64,000 nucleotides of DNA from JBLNDJ01 sp050261515 (GTDB lineage: Bacteria > Acidobacteriota > Terriglobia > Bryobacterales > Bryobacteraceae). Position 1 is the first letter of the stretch; each line of letters starts with the position of its first letter. The position numbers and the translations under genes are program-made. Under the pieces are notes generated by a model that saw only the letters and a program-made list of their open reading frames with translations, was not told where the DNA came from and made no database searches. Location of the stretch: assembly GCA_050261515.1 (NCBI GenBank), contig JBLNDJ010000018.1, forward strand, positions 62,001 through 126,000. Reading direction: 5' to 3'. Below are positions 16,990 through 25,707 of this stretch, in pieces.

Positions 16990-17988
16990 CTATTCGCTCT
17001 TCAGCGACCTCTCCATCAACCCCCGGATGGCCTCGCGGGGCGAGCGCTCGGCGCGCAGAATCGCGTTCACCTGTTGCGTGATCGGCATCTCGATTCCCGT
17101 GCGGCCGGCCAGGTCGAGCGCGGCGTACGCGGTCTGTATGCCCTCGGCCACCATTCGCATCGAACCGGTGATTTCGGCGAGGCTCCTGCCGCGCCCGAGC
17201 TCGATGCCTACCTGGCGGTTACGGCTGAGCGCGCCGGTGCAGGTCAGGACCAGGTCGCCCAAGCCCGCCAGGCCCGCGAGCGTCCGCGGCGAACCGCCCA
17301 GCGCGACCGCCAGACGCGTGATTTCGGCGAGGCCGCGCGTGACCAGCGCCGCGACCGAGTTGTTGCCCAGGCCGAGGCCGTTCGACACGCCCGCGCCGAT
17401 CGCGATTACGTTCTTGAGCGACGCGGCGAGCTCCACGCCTACCGGGTCCGTGTTCGTGTAGAGGCGGAACGTGGGGCCGGAAAACGCCGCCTGCGCGGCT
17501 TGGTTCAGTTCGCGGTCTTCCGACGAGATGACCAGCGCGGCCGGCTCGCCCGCGGCCACCTCGCGCGCGAAGGTCGGGCCGGAGAGCGCCGCCACGCGCG
17601 GCGTGAACCGCGGGCGCACGACCTCGCCGATCACCTGCGACATCCGCAGCAGCGTCTTCGTCTCGATACCCTTGGTGGCGCTCACGAACAGCATGGAAGG
17701 CCGCAAGTACGGCAGCATTTGGCCGTAGATCGCGCGCGTGACGTGCGACGGCGTCACGCTGAGCACGACGTCCGCGCCCGCGAGCGCTTCGCAAAATTCG
17801 GTCTCGATCCGGACGTTCGCGGGCAGGCGGAAGCCGGCGAGATAGACGTCGTTCTCGCGAGTCTCGCGCATGCGCGCGGCCAGGTCCTGCTCGAACGTCC
17901 AGAGACGGACCTCGCGAAATCGGGGCGCGAGCACGCAGGCCAGCGCCGTCCCCCAGCTTCCCGCGCCGATGATGGCGAGCACGTTCAC
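16990..17988 (-). CDS. gpsA: Glycerol-3-phosphate dehydrogenase [NAD(P)+]
   Basis: GpsA reduces dihydroxyacetone phosphate to sn-glycerol-3-phosphate for phospholipid synthesis. The 332-residue protein starts with the dinucleotide-binding motif IIGAGSWGTALA. The SATKGIE, LSGPTFAREVA and AASLKNVIAIGAG (catalytic lysine) motifs follow, then GLAGLGDLVLTCTG. The start is GTG 17988, overlapping the plsY stop by four bases (GTGA). Pairing with plsY makes functional sense because its product is the acceptor for PlsY. Confidence 0.95.
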   Translation of the reverse strand: MNVLAIIGAGSWGTALACVLAPRFREVRLWTFEQDLAARMRETRENDVYLAGFRLPANVRIETEFCEALAGADVVLSVTPSHVTRAIYGQMLPYLRPSMLFVSATKGIETKTLLRMSQVIGEVVRPRFTPRVAALSGPTFAREVAAGEPAALVISSEDRELNQAAQAAFSGPTFRLYTNTDPVGVELAASLKNVIAIGAGVSNGLGLGNNSVAALVTRGLAEITRLAVALGGSPRTLAGLAGLGDLVLTCTGALSRNRQVGIELGRGRSLAEITGSMRMVAEGIQTAYAALDLAGRTGIEMPITQQVNAILRAERSPREAIRGLMERSLKSE

Positions 17989-18590
17989 GAGCGCTTTCCT
18001 CCGAGCGACAACACGTTCTCCTTGCCGGCCGCGAGCCGGGCGATGTTCTCCTTGTGGCGCCAGATCACGAACGCGCCCGCGATTGCCGCGGCGGCGATCA
18101 CCTCCGCCGGCGGATGCGCGATCAGCCACGCGGCGAACGGGAAGAGGGCCGCGCCGGTGATCGACCCGAGCGAGATGTACCGCGTGAGCGCCACCACGGC
18201 GACGAAGACGACGAGCGTCGCCGCCAGCGCCAGCGGCGCCAGATACAGGAACGCGCCGACGAAGCTCGCCACCGCCTTGCCTCCGTGGAATTTCAGAAAC
18301 ACCGGGAACGCGTGACCAGCCATCACGGCGAGGGCCGCCGCGCTCGTCCATTGGGGCGAGCCGCCGGTAAGCGCCGAGGCGATCCACACGGCGAAAAATC
18401 CCTTCGCGATATCGAGCAGCAGCGTGATGAAGCCGAGCGAGCGGCCGGTAGTGCGCAGCACGTTGGTCGCGCCGATGTTGCCGCTGCCGGAGGAGCGCAC
18501 GTCGCCTCCGGTTTTCCACTTCACCAGCAGGTAGCCGAAGGGCACGGCGCCCAAAAGGTACGCAATCGCGAGAGCAAGGACACCATTCAT
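17985..18590 (-). CDS. plsY: Acyl-phosphate glycerol-3-phosphate acyltransferase
   Basis: PlsY is an inner-membrane enzyme that transfers an acyl chain from acyl-phosphate to glycerol-3-phosphate. The 201-residue, multi-TM protein has the three family motifs: SGNIGATN with the Ser/Gly loop, GHAFPVFLKFHGGK, quoted as HAFPVFLKFHGGKAVA, and a C-terminal WRHKENIARL. ATG 18590 is favoured since it begins the first TM helix. It overlaps thpR upstream (four bases) and gpsA downstream (four bases), so the three are translationally linked. Confidence 0.95.
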   Translation of the reverse strand: MNGVLALAIAYLLGAVPFGYLLVKWKTGGDVRSSGSGNIGATNVLRTTGRSLGFITLLLDIAKGFFAVWIASALTGGSPQWTSAAALAVMAGHAFPVFLKFHGGKAVASFVGAFLYLAPLALAATLVVFVAVVALTRYISLGSITGAALFPFAAWLIAHPPAEVIAAAAIAGAFVIWRHKENIARLAAGKENVLSLGGKRS

Positions 18591-19147
18591 GATGGGAGTG
18601 TTCCAAACGGAAATTCCGCGAGCTTTGTATAGACGGAGCCCGAGGGCGCGAGCTTGCTGAGATAGAGATGGAAGCGGTCCGCGGTGAAGGCGCCGAACTC
18701 GAGCGAGGGAAGCTCGGCGATGGCCTGCTTGAGCGGCTGCATAGGGACCGGCTCCTTGATGCGCGCGAGCGTCAGGTGCGGCGAAAACGCGCGCTTCTCG
18801 GCCTCGATTCCCAGGCGCTCGAGCGCGGCTTCGGTGGCGCGCGCCAGATCCGCGAGCGCCGGCGAGGCCTCGATTGCGGCCCAGAACACCCGCGGCGAAT
18901 TCGGATTCGGAAAGAAGCCGAGCCCGCGGATCCCGATCGGAATCGGCTCGCGCGGGCCGAGCCCGGAGAGCGCGGATTTCAACTCGCCAAGCCGCGCCTC
19001 CGGCCACTCGCCGATGAACTTCGTCGTGATGTGAAGGTTCTCCGCGGGGCTCCACCGGATGCGCGCCTTCGGACGCAGCGCGCCGATAAGGCGCGTGAGC
19101 GCCGAGACGACATCATCCGGCAGATCGACCGCGGTGAACAGGCGCAT
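18587..19147 (-). CDS. thpR: RNA 2',3'-cyclic phosphodiesterase (2H family)
   Basis: This 186-residue 2H phosphoesterase carries both His motifs: HITTKF (about residue 39) and HLTLARIK (about 123). RLFTAVDLP at the N-terminus and GLGFFPNPNSPRVFWA in the middle are typical of ThpR/LigT. Family members open 2',3'-cyclic RNA ends. Its start overlaps the upstream gene's stop (TAATG) and its end overlaps plsY. Confidence 0.9.
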   Translation of the reverse strand: MRLFTAVDLPDDVVSALTRLIGALRPKARIRWSPAENLHITTKFIGEWPEARLGELKSALSGLGPREPIPIGIRGLGFFPNPNSPRVFWAAIEASPALADLARATEAALERLGIEAEKRAFSPHLTLARIKEPVPMQPLKQAIAELPSLEFGAFTADRFHLYLSKLAPSGSVYTKLAEFPFGTLPS

Positions 19148-19680
19148 TATCGGATGGTAAACGTCAGGACGGACTCGACGGGGATCCGGACGTCCTTCTT
19201 GCCGGTGGCGGCAGCGCCCGCCGTGCCGGCCGCGGCGCCCGCGCCCGCGCCGATCGCCGCGCCTTTGCCTCCGCCGGCAAGCGCACCGATGACGGCGCCC
19301 GCGGCCGAGGTGCCGCCGATGGCGGCGATGTTGCGCTTCTTGTGCGACGCCCCCTGCCGTGCGACCGTGCTGCTGCCCACAGCGGTCCCGTCAATCGACG
19401 TCAGCCTCAGCCTGAGCAGGCCGGGAGAAGACAGCCGGCCCGAAGATTTGGCTTCGACGATGCGGCCCTTCACGGACGCGCCGCGCTTCGCCACTACTTT
19501 GCCGTCGACCGTTACGTCGGAAGCGAGCGTGCCGGCCCACGCGTCGCCGCTCCTTGCCGTCGCCGAGGAGATCGTTTGCCCGAGGCGCACCCGCACCGTC
19601 TTCCCAGCCGGGAAGCGCGCGGCCATCAGCGCAACGGCAGTGAACAACAATCCGATTGTGAGGATGTTGAGCCTGCGCAT
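19147..19680 (-). CDS. Secreted glycine-zipper hypothetical protein
   Basis: The 177-residue protein has a signal peptide (ILTIGLLFTAVALMAA). A basic mature region follows with alternating beta-like segments (VRVRLGQTISSATARSGDAW), similar to proteins that describe themselves only as 'DUF' beta-barrel precursors. A Gly/Ala-rich stretch of about 40 residues, from NIAAIGGTSAAGAVIGALAG onward, matches glycine-zipper membrane segments. The end is IPVESVLTFTIR. It is first in the thpR-plsY-gpsA run. No enzymatic motif seen. Confidence 0.65.
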   Translation of the reverse strand: MRRLNILTIGLLFTAVALMAARFPAGKTVRVRLGQTISSATARSGDAWAGTLASDVTVDGKVVAKRGASVKGRIVEAKSSGRLSSPGLLRLRLTSIDGTAVGSSTVARQGASHKKRNIAAIGGTSAAGAVIGALAGGGKGAAIGAGAGAAAGTAGAAATGKKDVRIPVESVLTFTIR

Positions 19681-19723
19681 GTGATAATCAACCCATTATT
19701 GGACCGGCGCGGGCCGGCGTGCA

Positions 19724-20335
19724 ATGAATTGGCAGGATTCCATTCCGATCAAGAAGCTGCTCGGTGAGACGCGCATCGTGCCGCGCCGCTTCTACGAGCG
19801 CGGGACGGCCGAAGTTGCGCGCGATCTGCTGGGGAAGGTGATCGTGCACGGCTGCGCGGCGGGCCGGATCGTGGAGGTCGAGGCTTACCTGGGGCTCGAC
19901 GACCTGGCGGCGCACGCCTCGCGCGGCCTGACGAATCGCACGCGCGTGCTGTTCGGTCCGCCCGGCCACGCGTATGTGTATTTCGTCTACGGTATGCACG
20001 ACTGCCTGAACTTCGTGGCGGACGACGAGGGCAAAGCGGGCTGCGTGCTGATCCGCGCGCTCGAGCCGCTGGCAGGAATCGAAACGATGCGCAGCCGCCG
20101 CCCCGCCGCCCGGCGCATCGAAGACCTCGCCAGCGGTCCCGGCAAGCTCGCGCAAGCGATGGCCGTCACCCGCAGTCACTACGGAGCGGACCTCACGCGC
20201 GGCGACCTGACGGTGCGGGCATTCAAGGTGGAGCCGCCCATCGAGATCGCGACGACTCCGCGCATCGGCGTCAAGCACTGTGTTGACTGGCCCATGCGGT
20301 TCCTGATCGCGGGGAACCGGTTCGTGAGCCGGTAG
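19724..20335 (+). CDS. mpg: 3-methyladenine DNA glycosylase (AAG/MPG family)
   Basis: The enzyme excises alkylated purines in base-excision repair. The 203-residue product has the family landmarks: FYERGTAEVARDLLGKV, catalytic-Glu motif VEVEAYLGLDDLAAHAS, GPPGHAYVYFVYGMHDCLN (split as GPPGHAYVYF and YGMHDCLNFV) and SGPGKLAQAM. It is normal length for bacterial members. It lies divergent from the thpR operon and 18 bp upstream of the phosphomutase gene. Confidence 0.92.
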   Translation: MNWQDSIPIKKLLGETRIVPRRFYERGTAEVARDLLGKVIVHGCAAGRIVEVEAYLGLDDLAAHASRGLTNRTRVLFGPPGHAYVYFVYGMHDCLNFVADDEGKAGCVLIRALEPLAGIETMRSRRPAARRIEDLASGPGKLAQAMAVTRSHYGADLTRGDLTVRAFKVEPPIEIATTPRIGVKHCVDWPMRFLIAGNRFVSR

Positions 20336-20353
20336 CCATGCTAATTTCAGGGT

Positions 20354-21712
20354 ATGCTCAAGTCCACGATTTTCCGTGAGTACGATATCCGCGGCATCGC
20401 CGATGAGGAACTGCTGGATGCGGACGTCGAGGACCTGGGAAGGGCCATCGGCACGCTGCTGCGGCAGAAATCCGGGAACAACGTCACGCTCGGCCGCGAT
20501 GTGCGGCTCAGTTCCGAGCGCCTTAAGAACGCTCTTGCGCGCGGGCTCGTTGCGAGCGGCTGCGACGTCACCGACATCGGCGTCGTGCCGACCCCGCTGC
20601 TTTACTACTCTGTCTTCCACCTGAAAGCGACCGGCGCGGTCATGATCACGGGCAGCCATAATCCGCCCGAGTACAACGGCTTCAAGACCGTTTCAGGCAC
20701 GGGCACCATCTTCGGCCAGGACATACAGGCCGTGCGCCGGATCATCGAGCGCGGCGATTACGCCACGGGGCAGGGCACGATGAAGACCGCCGACGTCGTC
20801 ACGCCATACGTCGAAGAGGTCGCCGCGCAGTTTCATTTCGATCGCAGAGTGAAGGTGGCCGCCGACGCGGGCAATGGCACCGCCGGCCCCGTGCTGCACC
20901 GCATCTTCGAGCGCCTGAACGTCGAAGCGACCGAGATGTTCTTCGACATGGACGGCCGCTTCCCGAACCATCACCCGGACCCGACGCTGCCCGAGAGCAT
21001 CGAAGCGCTGGCGGGCATGGTCAAGCGGACCGGCGCGGACCTCGGCGTCGCCTTCGACGGCGACGCGGACCGCCTCGGCGCGGTCGACGAGCGCGGCAGC
21101 GTCCTCTGGGGCGACCAGTTGTTGACCATCTACGCGCGCGAGATCCTCACGCGCAAGCCCGGCGCAACGTTCATCGGCGAGGTGAAGTGCTCGCAGGTGA
21201 TGTACGACGAGATCAAGCGCCTGGGCGGCAACCCCATAATGTACCGCACCGGCCACTCGCTCATCAAGGCGAAGATGAAAGAGACTCACGCCGAGCTCGC
21301 CGGCGAAATGAGCGGCCACATGTTCTTCGCCGATCGCTACTACGGCTTCGACGACGCGCTCTATGCCGCCTGCCGCCTCATCGAGATCGTTTCGAAATCG
21401 GGCCGGCCGCTCTCGGCGCAGCTCGCAGGGCTGCCGAAGATGGTCTCGACTCCCGAGATCCGCATCGACTGCCCGGACGAGGTGAAGTTCGAGGTCGTCA
21501 AAGCCGTGGCCGCGCAGTTCCGCAAGACACACAAGGTGGTCGATATCGACGGCGTGCGCGTGCTGTTTCCGCACGGCTGGGGCCTGGTGCGCGCTTCGAA
21601 TACGCAGCCGGTCCTGGTCGAGCGGTTCGAGGCCGCCGACGAGCGTTTTCTAAACGAGTACAAGACCGGAGTCGAGACCGTCGTGGAGCAGGCGAAGCTG
21701 GCCGTGGGTTAG
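20354..21712 (+). CDS. manB: Phosphomannomutase/phosphoglucomutase
   Basis: The 452-residue enzyme interconverts hexose 1- and 6-phosphates. It has all four family regions: the phosphoserine loop MITGSHNPPEYNG, the metal loop AFDGDADRLGAVDE, the sugar-binding GEMSGHMFF and the phosphate-binding VRASNTQPVLVERFEA. The N-terminus IFREYDIRG is typical of ManB/AlgC-type enzymes. The gene follows mpg closely, and its 3' end overlaps a convergent hypothetical gene by four bases. Whether it prefers mannose or glucose cannot be read from sequence. Confidence 0.9.
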   Translation: MLKSTIFREYDIRGIADEELLDADVEDLGRAIGTLLRQKSGNNVTLGRDVRLSSERLKNALARGLVASGCDVTDIGVVPTPLLYYSVFHLKATGAVMITGSHNPPEYNGFKTVSGTGTIFGQDIQAVRRIIERGDYATGQGTMKTADVVTPYVEEVAAQFHFDRRVKVAADAGNGTAGPVLHRIFERLNVEATEMFFDMDGRFPNHHPDPTLPESIEALAGMVKRTGADLGVAFDGDADRLGAVDERGSVLWGDQLLTIYAREILTRKPGATFIGEVKCSQVMYDEIKRLGGNPIMYRTGHSLIKAKMKETHAELAGEMSGHMFFADRYYGFDDALYAACRLIEIVSKSGRPLSAQLAGLPKMVSTPEIRIDCPDEVKFEVVKAVAAQFRKTHKVVDIDGVRVLFPHGWGLVRASNTQPVLVERFEAADERFLNEYKTGVETVVEQAKLAVG

Positions 21713-22212
21713 TTTCGCGGACCGGGCGCTTCCATGCGGCCCGCCAGCGGTGTGACCACAGGGCCGCCGCACACGCCGACTCCCGTGTGCAACAGCGCAT
21801 TCAGGAAGCTCAGGAATACCGCGTAGACCATCTGCTCCGTCACCGGGCTCTTCCCCGGCAGGCGGAAGCTGACGGGAAGCTCTTTGGCGAACTGCACGCG
21901 GATCGAATCGGGTTCGGGCCGGCCGGCGCGGTCCATGCGATTCGCCACCGTGATCGGGGTCTGGAGCACATGACCGGTCTGGCCGTCCACGTAGAACTGG
22001 CAGCGCGAGAACCAGCCCAGGTTGCCGGGATCGGCGGCGTCGAACAGCAGCAGCGGCGACTGGCGGCCGGCGGCAGTCAGGTCGAGCCACACGGTGCGCT
22101 TGCCATCTTCAAGCTTCGAGTCGAAGCCCGCCTGCCTGGCAATATTCACCAGCATTTCGGGTTCGAGCTCGAGTACGATCAGCTTGTGCTCGCCGGCCTG
22201 GGCAACTTGCAT
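21709..22212 (-). CDS. Conserved hypothetical protein
   Basis: I do not recognise a named family. The 167-residue protein has no signal peptide. It contains a well-formed alpha/beta pattern: HKLIVLELEPEMLVNIA, GKRTVWLDLTAAGRQSP, LGWFSRCQFYVDGQTGHVL, and a C-terminal helix EQMVYAVFLSFLNALL. The codon-position composition and clean start (ATG 22212) support it as a real gene. It is convergent with manB. Confidence 0.55.
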   Translation of the reverse strand: MQVAQAGEHKLIVLELEPEMLVNIARQAGFDSKLEDGKRTVWLDLTAAGRQSPLLLFDAADPGNLGWFSRCQFYVDGQTGHVLQTPITVANRMDRAGRPEPDSIRVQFAKELPVSFRLPGKSPVTEQMVYAVFLSFLNALLHTGVGVCGGPVVTPLAGRMEAPGPRN

Positions 22213-22280
22213 ACATCTACATTGTAGCGAAGCGCAGGTTTGCGGCTCCTCCGCGCGCCCGATCGCTGTACTATGTCGAT

Positions 22281-23414
22281 ATGTTCCGCATACTCGCCTT
22301 CCTATTGCTCGCTGTGGCCGCCTTCGCGGAGGAGGATAGCCACAAGACCATGGCGATCGGCTCGCCGATGGTGGATTTCGCGCTTCCCGGCATCGACGGC
22401 AAAACGCACAAGCTGAGCGACTATGCCTCGAGCCGCGTCCTGGCCCTCATCTTCACCTGCAACCACTGCCCCACCGCGCAGCTCTACGAAAGCCGCATCA
22501 AGAAGCTGGTGGACGATTACCGCGGCAAGGGCGTCGCCATCGTCGCAATCGAGCCGAACGACCCCGAGGCGGTTCACCTCAGCGAGCTCGGCTACACCGA
22601 TGTCAGCGACGGCTTCGAGGACATGAAGATACGCGCCGCGTACCGCAACTTCAACTTCCCTTACCTCTACGACGGCCGCACGCAGGAGGTCTCGGAGGTC
22701 TACGGGCCGAAGGCGACACCGCACGTGTTCCTTTTCGATGAGAAGAGGATTCTGCGGTATGAAGGCCGCATCGACAACAGCCAGCGCGAGTCGCTCGTAA
22801 AGATCCACGACACGCGCAACGCGATCGACGCGCTGCTGGCGGGCAAGCCGGTACCGGTGGCGCATACGCCTGTGTTCGGCTGCTCGACGAAGTGGAAGTC
22901 GAAGGCGGCCGGGCGCGTCGAGGAGCTGAAGCGGATCGAAGCCGAGCCCGTGAAGGTCAGCCCCGTGACGGCCGAGGAGCTTAAAAAGCTGCGCCAGAAC
23001 CCGACGGACAAAGTTCTACTGGTGAACTTCTGGGCCACTTGGTGCGGCCCGTGCATCACCGAGATGCCCGCGCTCCAGGAGACCTGGCGCATGTACCGCG
23101 GCCGCGACTTCGAGTTCGTGACCGTGGCGACCAACCTTCCCGACGAAGCGCCCGGGGTGCTGAAGTCGCTCCAGAAGCAGCACGCGACGAGCCGCAACCT
23201 GCACTTCGCCTCCGACGACACCTACGCCATGCAGGCGGCCTTCGACGCCAAGTGGGAATCCGGCGTGCCGTTCACGATGCTGATCGCCCCCGGAGGCAAG
23301 GTGCTCTATCAGAAGCAGGGCGAGCTCGACATCCTGGCGCTACGGCGCGTGATTCTGGCGAACCTGCCGGACCCGGATTACCTCGGCCACCGCGCCTACT
23401 GGGCGGGCGAGTAG
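22281..23414 (+). CDS. Secreted double-redoxin protein (peroxiredoxin-like + TlpA-like domains)
   Basis: The 377-residue protein has a signal peptide (FRILAFLLLAVAAFA) and two thioredoxin-fold domains. The first (about 25-190) looks AhpC/TSA-like: MVDFALPGIDGKTHKLSDY, a TCNHCPT motif with both Cys, then VAIVAIEPND and YGPKATPHVFLFD. The second (about 215-365) is TlpA/ResA-like with NFWATWCGPCITEMPAL. It probably works in the periplasm in disulfide or peroxide chemistry. Its last 19 bp overlap the convergent macrodomain gene. Confidence 0.85.
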   Translation: MFRILAFLLLAVAAFAEEDSHKTMAIGSPMVDFALPGIDGKTHKLSDYASSRVLALIFTCNHCPTAQLYESRIKKLVDDYRGKGVAIVAIEPNDPEAVHLSELGYTDVSDGFEDMKIRAAYRNFNFPYLYDGRTQEVSEVYGPKATPHVFLFDEKRILRYEGRIDNSQRESLVKIHDTRNAIDALLAGKPVPVAHTPVFGCSTKWKSKAAGRVEELKRIEAEPVKVSPVTAEELKKLRQNPTDKVLLVNFWATWCGPCITEMPALQETWRMYRGRDFEFVTVATNLPDEAPGVLKSLQKQHATSRNLHFASDDTYAMQAAFDAKWESGVPFTMLIAPGGKVLYQKQGELDILALRRVILANLPDPDYLGHRAYWAGE

Positions 23415-23953
23415 CCTGCGAGCGCCTGCGTGTAAACATCGTACGTGGCGCGGTCGAACAGGACGAAGACCACTTCGCGTACGGCCGTGTCGCCGCGTTC
23501 CAGATGCGCCGCCACCGCCTCGATCGCGATGCGCGCGGCTTCGTGGACCGGGTAGCGGTACGCGCCCGTGCTGATCGAAGGGAAACTCACGACGGCCGCG
23601 CCTCGCTCCTCGGCCATCTCGAGGCAGGTGCGGTAGCAGGATGCGAGCAGCGCCGCCTCGCTGCGCGCTCCGCCCGAGTAGACCGGCCCCACCGCGTGGA
23701 ACACCCACCGGGCTGGGAGCCGGCCTGCGCCCGTGGCGACTGCGCCGCCTGTGGGACAGCCACCCGCCTTCGCGCGGATCTGGTCCAGTTCGCGCATGAT
23801 CGCGGGGCCGCCCGCGCGGTGGATCGCGCCATCCACCCCGCCACCTCCGGCCAGCGCCGAGTTGGCGGCGTTCACGATCACATCGGCAGCGCAGCGGGTG
23901 ATGTCGCCCGTCACGAGCCGCAGCCGTCCCCCTCCGCGAAAGTACCGTTCCAT
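23396..23953 (-). CDS. Macrodomain ADP-ribose hydrolase (YmdB-like)
   Basis: The 185-residue single macrodomain binds ADP-ribose and, by family analogy, removes it from proteins or O-acetyl-ADP-ribose. The motifs are LVTGDITRCAADVIVNAANSAL, given as GDITRCAADVIVNAANS, then GGGVDGAIHRAGG, and SFPSISTGAYRYPV with the second phosphate loop. It matches the MacroD/YmdB group. No ADP-ribosyltransferase is next to it, so a toxin-antitoxin role is not indicated. Confidence 0.9.
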   Translation of the reverse strand: MERYFRGGGRLRLVTGDITRCAADVIVNAANSALAGGGGVDGAIHRAGGPAIMRELDQIRAKAGGCPTGGAVATGAGRLPARWVFHAVGPVYSGGARSEAALLASCYRTCLEMAEERGAAVVSFPSISTGAYRYPVHEAARIAIEAVAAHLERGDTAVREVVFVLFDRATYDVYTQALAGYSPAQ

Positions 23954-23979
23954 GTCCGCATAGTAAAATAAGCGTTCCG

Positions 23980-24672
23980 ATGCCCGCCGGTACCGCGCCT
24001 GCGCTGGCGCTCTTCGATATCGATGGCACTCTCATACGCCGCGCCGGGCCGCATCATCGCGAGGCGCTCGTCGAGGCGATCCGCCGCGTGATGGGCCTCG
24101 AGACGAGCACCGACGGCATCCCGCTCTACGGCATGCTCGATCCCGACATTCTCAGCCGCATGCTCGCGCGCGCCGGCGTCCGGCCGCGTGCGATTCGCGC
24201 GGCCATGCCGGAGATCGTCGAGAGCGCCCAACGCGTTTATCTGCGCACCTGCCCGGACCTCGAGCGCAAGACATGCCCGGGCGTCCGGACCGTGCTCCGC
24301 CGCCTCGATCGCGAGGGCGTCGCGATCGGCCTCGTCACCGGAAACCTGGAGCGCATCGGCTGGAAGAAGATGGAGTGCGCGGGATTGCGGCAGTATTTCC
24401 GGTTCGGCGCCTTCGGCGGGATGGCGCCGAATCGCGCGGGTCTGGTGCGGCTGGCGATCCGGCGCGCGCGGGCCGAGGGCTGGATCGGCCGCGGGACGCC
24501 GGTTGCGCTGATCGGCGACGCGCCCGCCGATATCGAAGCGGCCGCCGCGAACGGGATCCCGTCCATCGCGGTTGCAACAGGCGTAATCCCGCGCGCGGAG
24601 CTTGAGAAATACCGGCCGCACGCGCTGCTCGAAGACCTGCGCGAATTTGTGCCCGGTATGTTGGGCCTGTGA
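23980..24672 (+). CDS. HAD-superfamily phosphatase
   Basis: The 230-residue protein has the four HAD motifs: nucleophile motif LFDIDGTLIRRAG, motif II VTGNLERIGW, a lysine-poor motif III region around ARAEGWIG, and motif IV LIGDAPADIEAAAANG. The helical cap domain (about 20-95) is of the phosphoglycolate phosphatase/beta-phosphoglucomutase type. The acidic pair in motif IV (GDAPAD) is intact, so it should be active. It lies six bases upstream of pfkA, so the two are probably co-transcribed. Confidence 0.88.
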   Translation: MPAGTAPALALFDIDGTLIRRAGPHHREALVEAIRRVMGLETSTDGIPLYGMLDPDILSRMLARAGVRPRAIRAAMPEIVESAQRVYLRTCPDLERKTCPGVRTVLRRLDREGVAIGLVTGNLERIGWKKMECAGLRQYFRFGAFGGMAPNRAGLVRLAIRRARAEGWIGRGTPVALIGDAPADIEAAAANGIPSIAVATGVIPRAELEKYRPHALLEDLREFVPGMLGL

Positions 24673-24678
24673 GGCGAT

Positions 24679-25650
24679 ATGAAGCGGATTGCGGTATTGA
24701 CCAGCGGGGGTGACGCCCCCGGGATGAACGCGGCCATAAGGGCGGTGGTCCGGACGGGCATCGACCGCGGCTGGCAGGTGTTCGGAGTCGAGCACGGCTT
24801 CGCCGGCCTGATCGGCGGCAAGCTGCGCCCGATGGGCCCGCGCGACGTCGGCGAGATGATGCACCGCGGCGGCACCGTGCTCGGCAGCGCGCGCTGCCCC
24901 GAGTTCAAGACCGAAGAGGGCCGGTGCAAGGCGATCCGGGAACTGAACGCGCTCGGCATCGAGGCGCTGGTCGCCATCGGCGGCAACGGCACGCAGACCG
25001 GCTCGAATGCGCTCAACCAGATGGGCTTCCCCGTGGTGGGCGTCGCCTCGACGATTGACAACGATCTCTACGGGTCGGACGTGACCATCGGCGTCGATAC
25101 CGCGCTGAACATCGCGCTCGAAGCGATCGACCGGCTCAAGGTGACGGCCTCTTCGCACCAGCGGGCGATGCTGGTCGAGGTGATGGGGCGCGGCTGCGGA
25201 TACCTGGCCCTGATGGCGGGCCTGGCGGGCGGCGCCGAAGCGGTCGCGGTTCCCGAGTTCCCCTCCGACCCCGAGCAGATCGCGGCCGAAATCCGCCACG
25301 CTTACGAGCGGGGCAAGCCGCACTCGATCGTCGTGGTCGCCGAGGGAGCGACGCCGAACGCCGAGGGCCTGGCTAAGTACGTCGCCGAGCACCGCGAACG
25401 GTTAGGCCTCGACCTGCGCGTCGTGATCCTCGGCTACACCCAGCGCGGCGGAGCCCCGACCTTCGCCGACCGCATGCTCGCCACCCGCCTCGGAGCCGCT
25501 GCCACCGCCCAGATCGCCGCCGGCAACACCGGAGTGCTGGTGGGCGTGATCAAAGGCGACATCGCCACCACGCCTCTGGCGCAGGTGGTGACCGGCCAGA
25601 AGCCGCTCGACCCGAGCCTGCTCGAGCTAGCCCGCGTGCTGGCGAAATAG
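24679..25650 (+). CDS. pfkA: 6-phosphofructokinase, with Asn at the Asp103 position
   Basis: The protein phosphorylates fructose 6-phosphate in glycolysis. At 323 residues it has the usual short bacterial length. N-terminal LTSGGDAPGMNAAIRAV, the catalytic STIDNDL (Asp127 and Asp129 by E. coli numbering), SSHQRAM and EVMGRGCGYLAL are intact. The Mg/phosphate motif that reads GGDGS in E. coli reads GGNGT (residues 101-105). Gly104, which favours ATP over pyrophosphate, is kept, but Asp103 is Asn. The numbering matches E. coli PfkA with no gaps to this point. Phosphoryl donor is therefore uncertain. Confidence 0.9.
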   Translation: MKRIAVLTSGGDAPGMNAAIRAVVRTGIDRGWQVFGVEHGFAGLIGGKLRPMGPRDVGEMMHRGGTVLGSARCPEFKTEEGRCKAIRELNALGIEALVAIGGNGTQTGSNALNQMGFPVVGVASTIDNDLYGSDVTIGVDTALNIALEAIDRLKVTASSHQRAMLVEVMGRGCGYLALMAGLAGGAEAVAVPEFPSDPEQIAAEIRHAYERGKPHSIVVVAEGATPNAEGLAKYVAEHRERLGLDLRVVILGYTQRGGAPTFADRMLATRLGAAATAQIAAGNTGVLVGVIKGDIATTPLAQVVTGQKPLDPSLLELARVLAK

Positions 25651-25707
25651 CAGGAGCCCATAATCCGCGTTCATCTGCGTTTATCTGCGGCCAATATTGG
25701 TTTTTAT

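Noticed and set aside
23396..23953. DarG-like antitoxin role for the macrodomain protein
   Set aside because: No ADP-ribosyltransferase (DarT-like) gene is adjacent, and the protein is a single macrodomain of the YmdB type.
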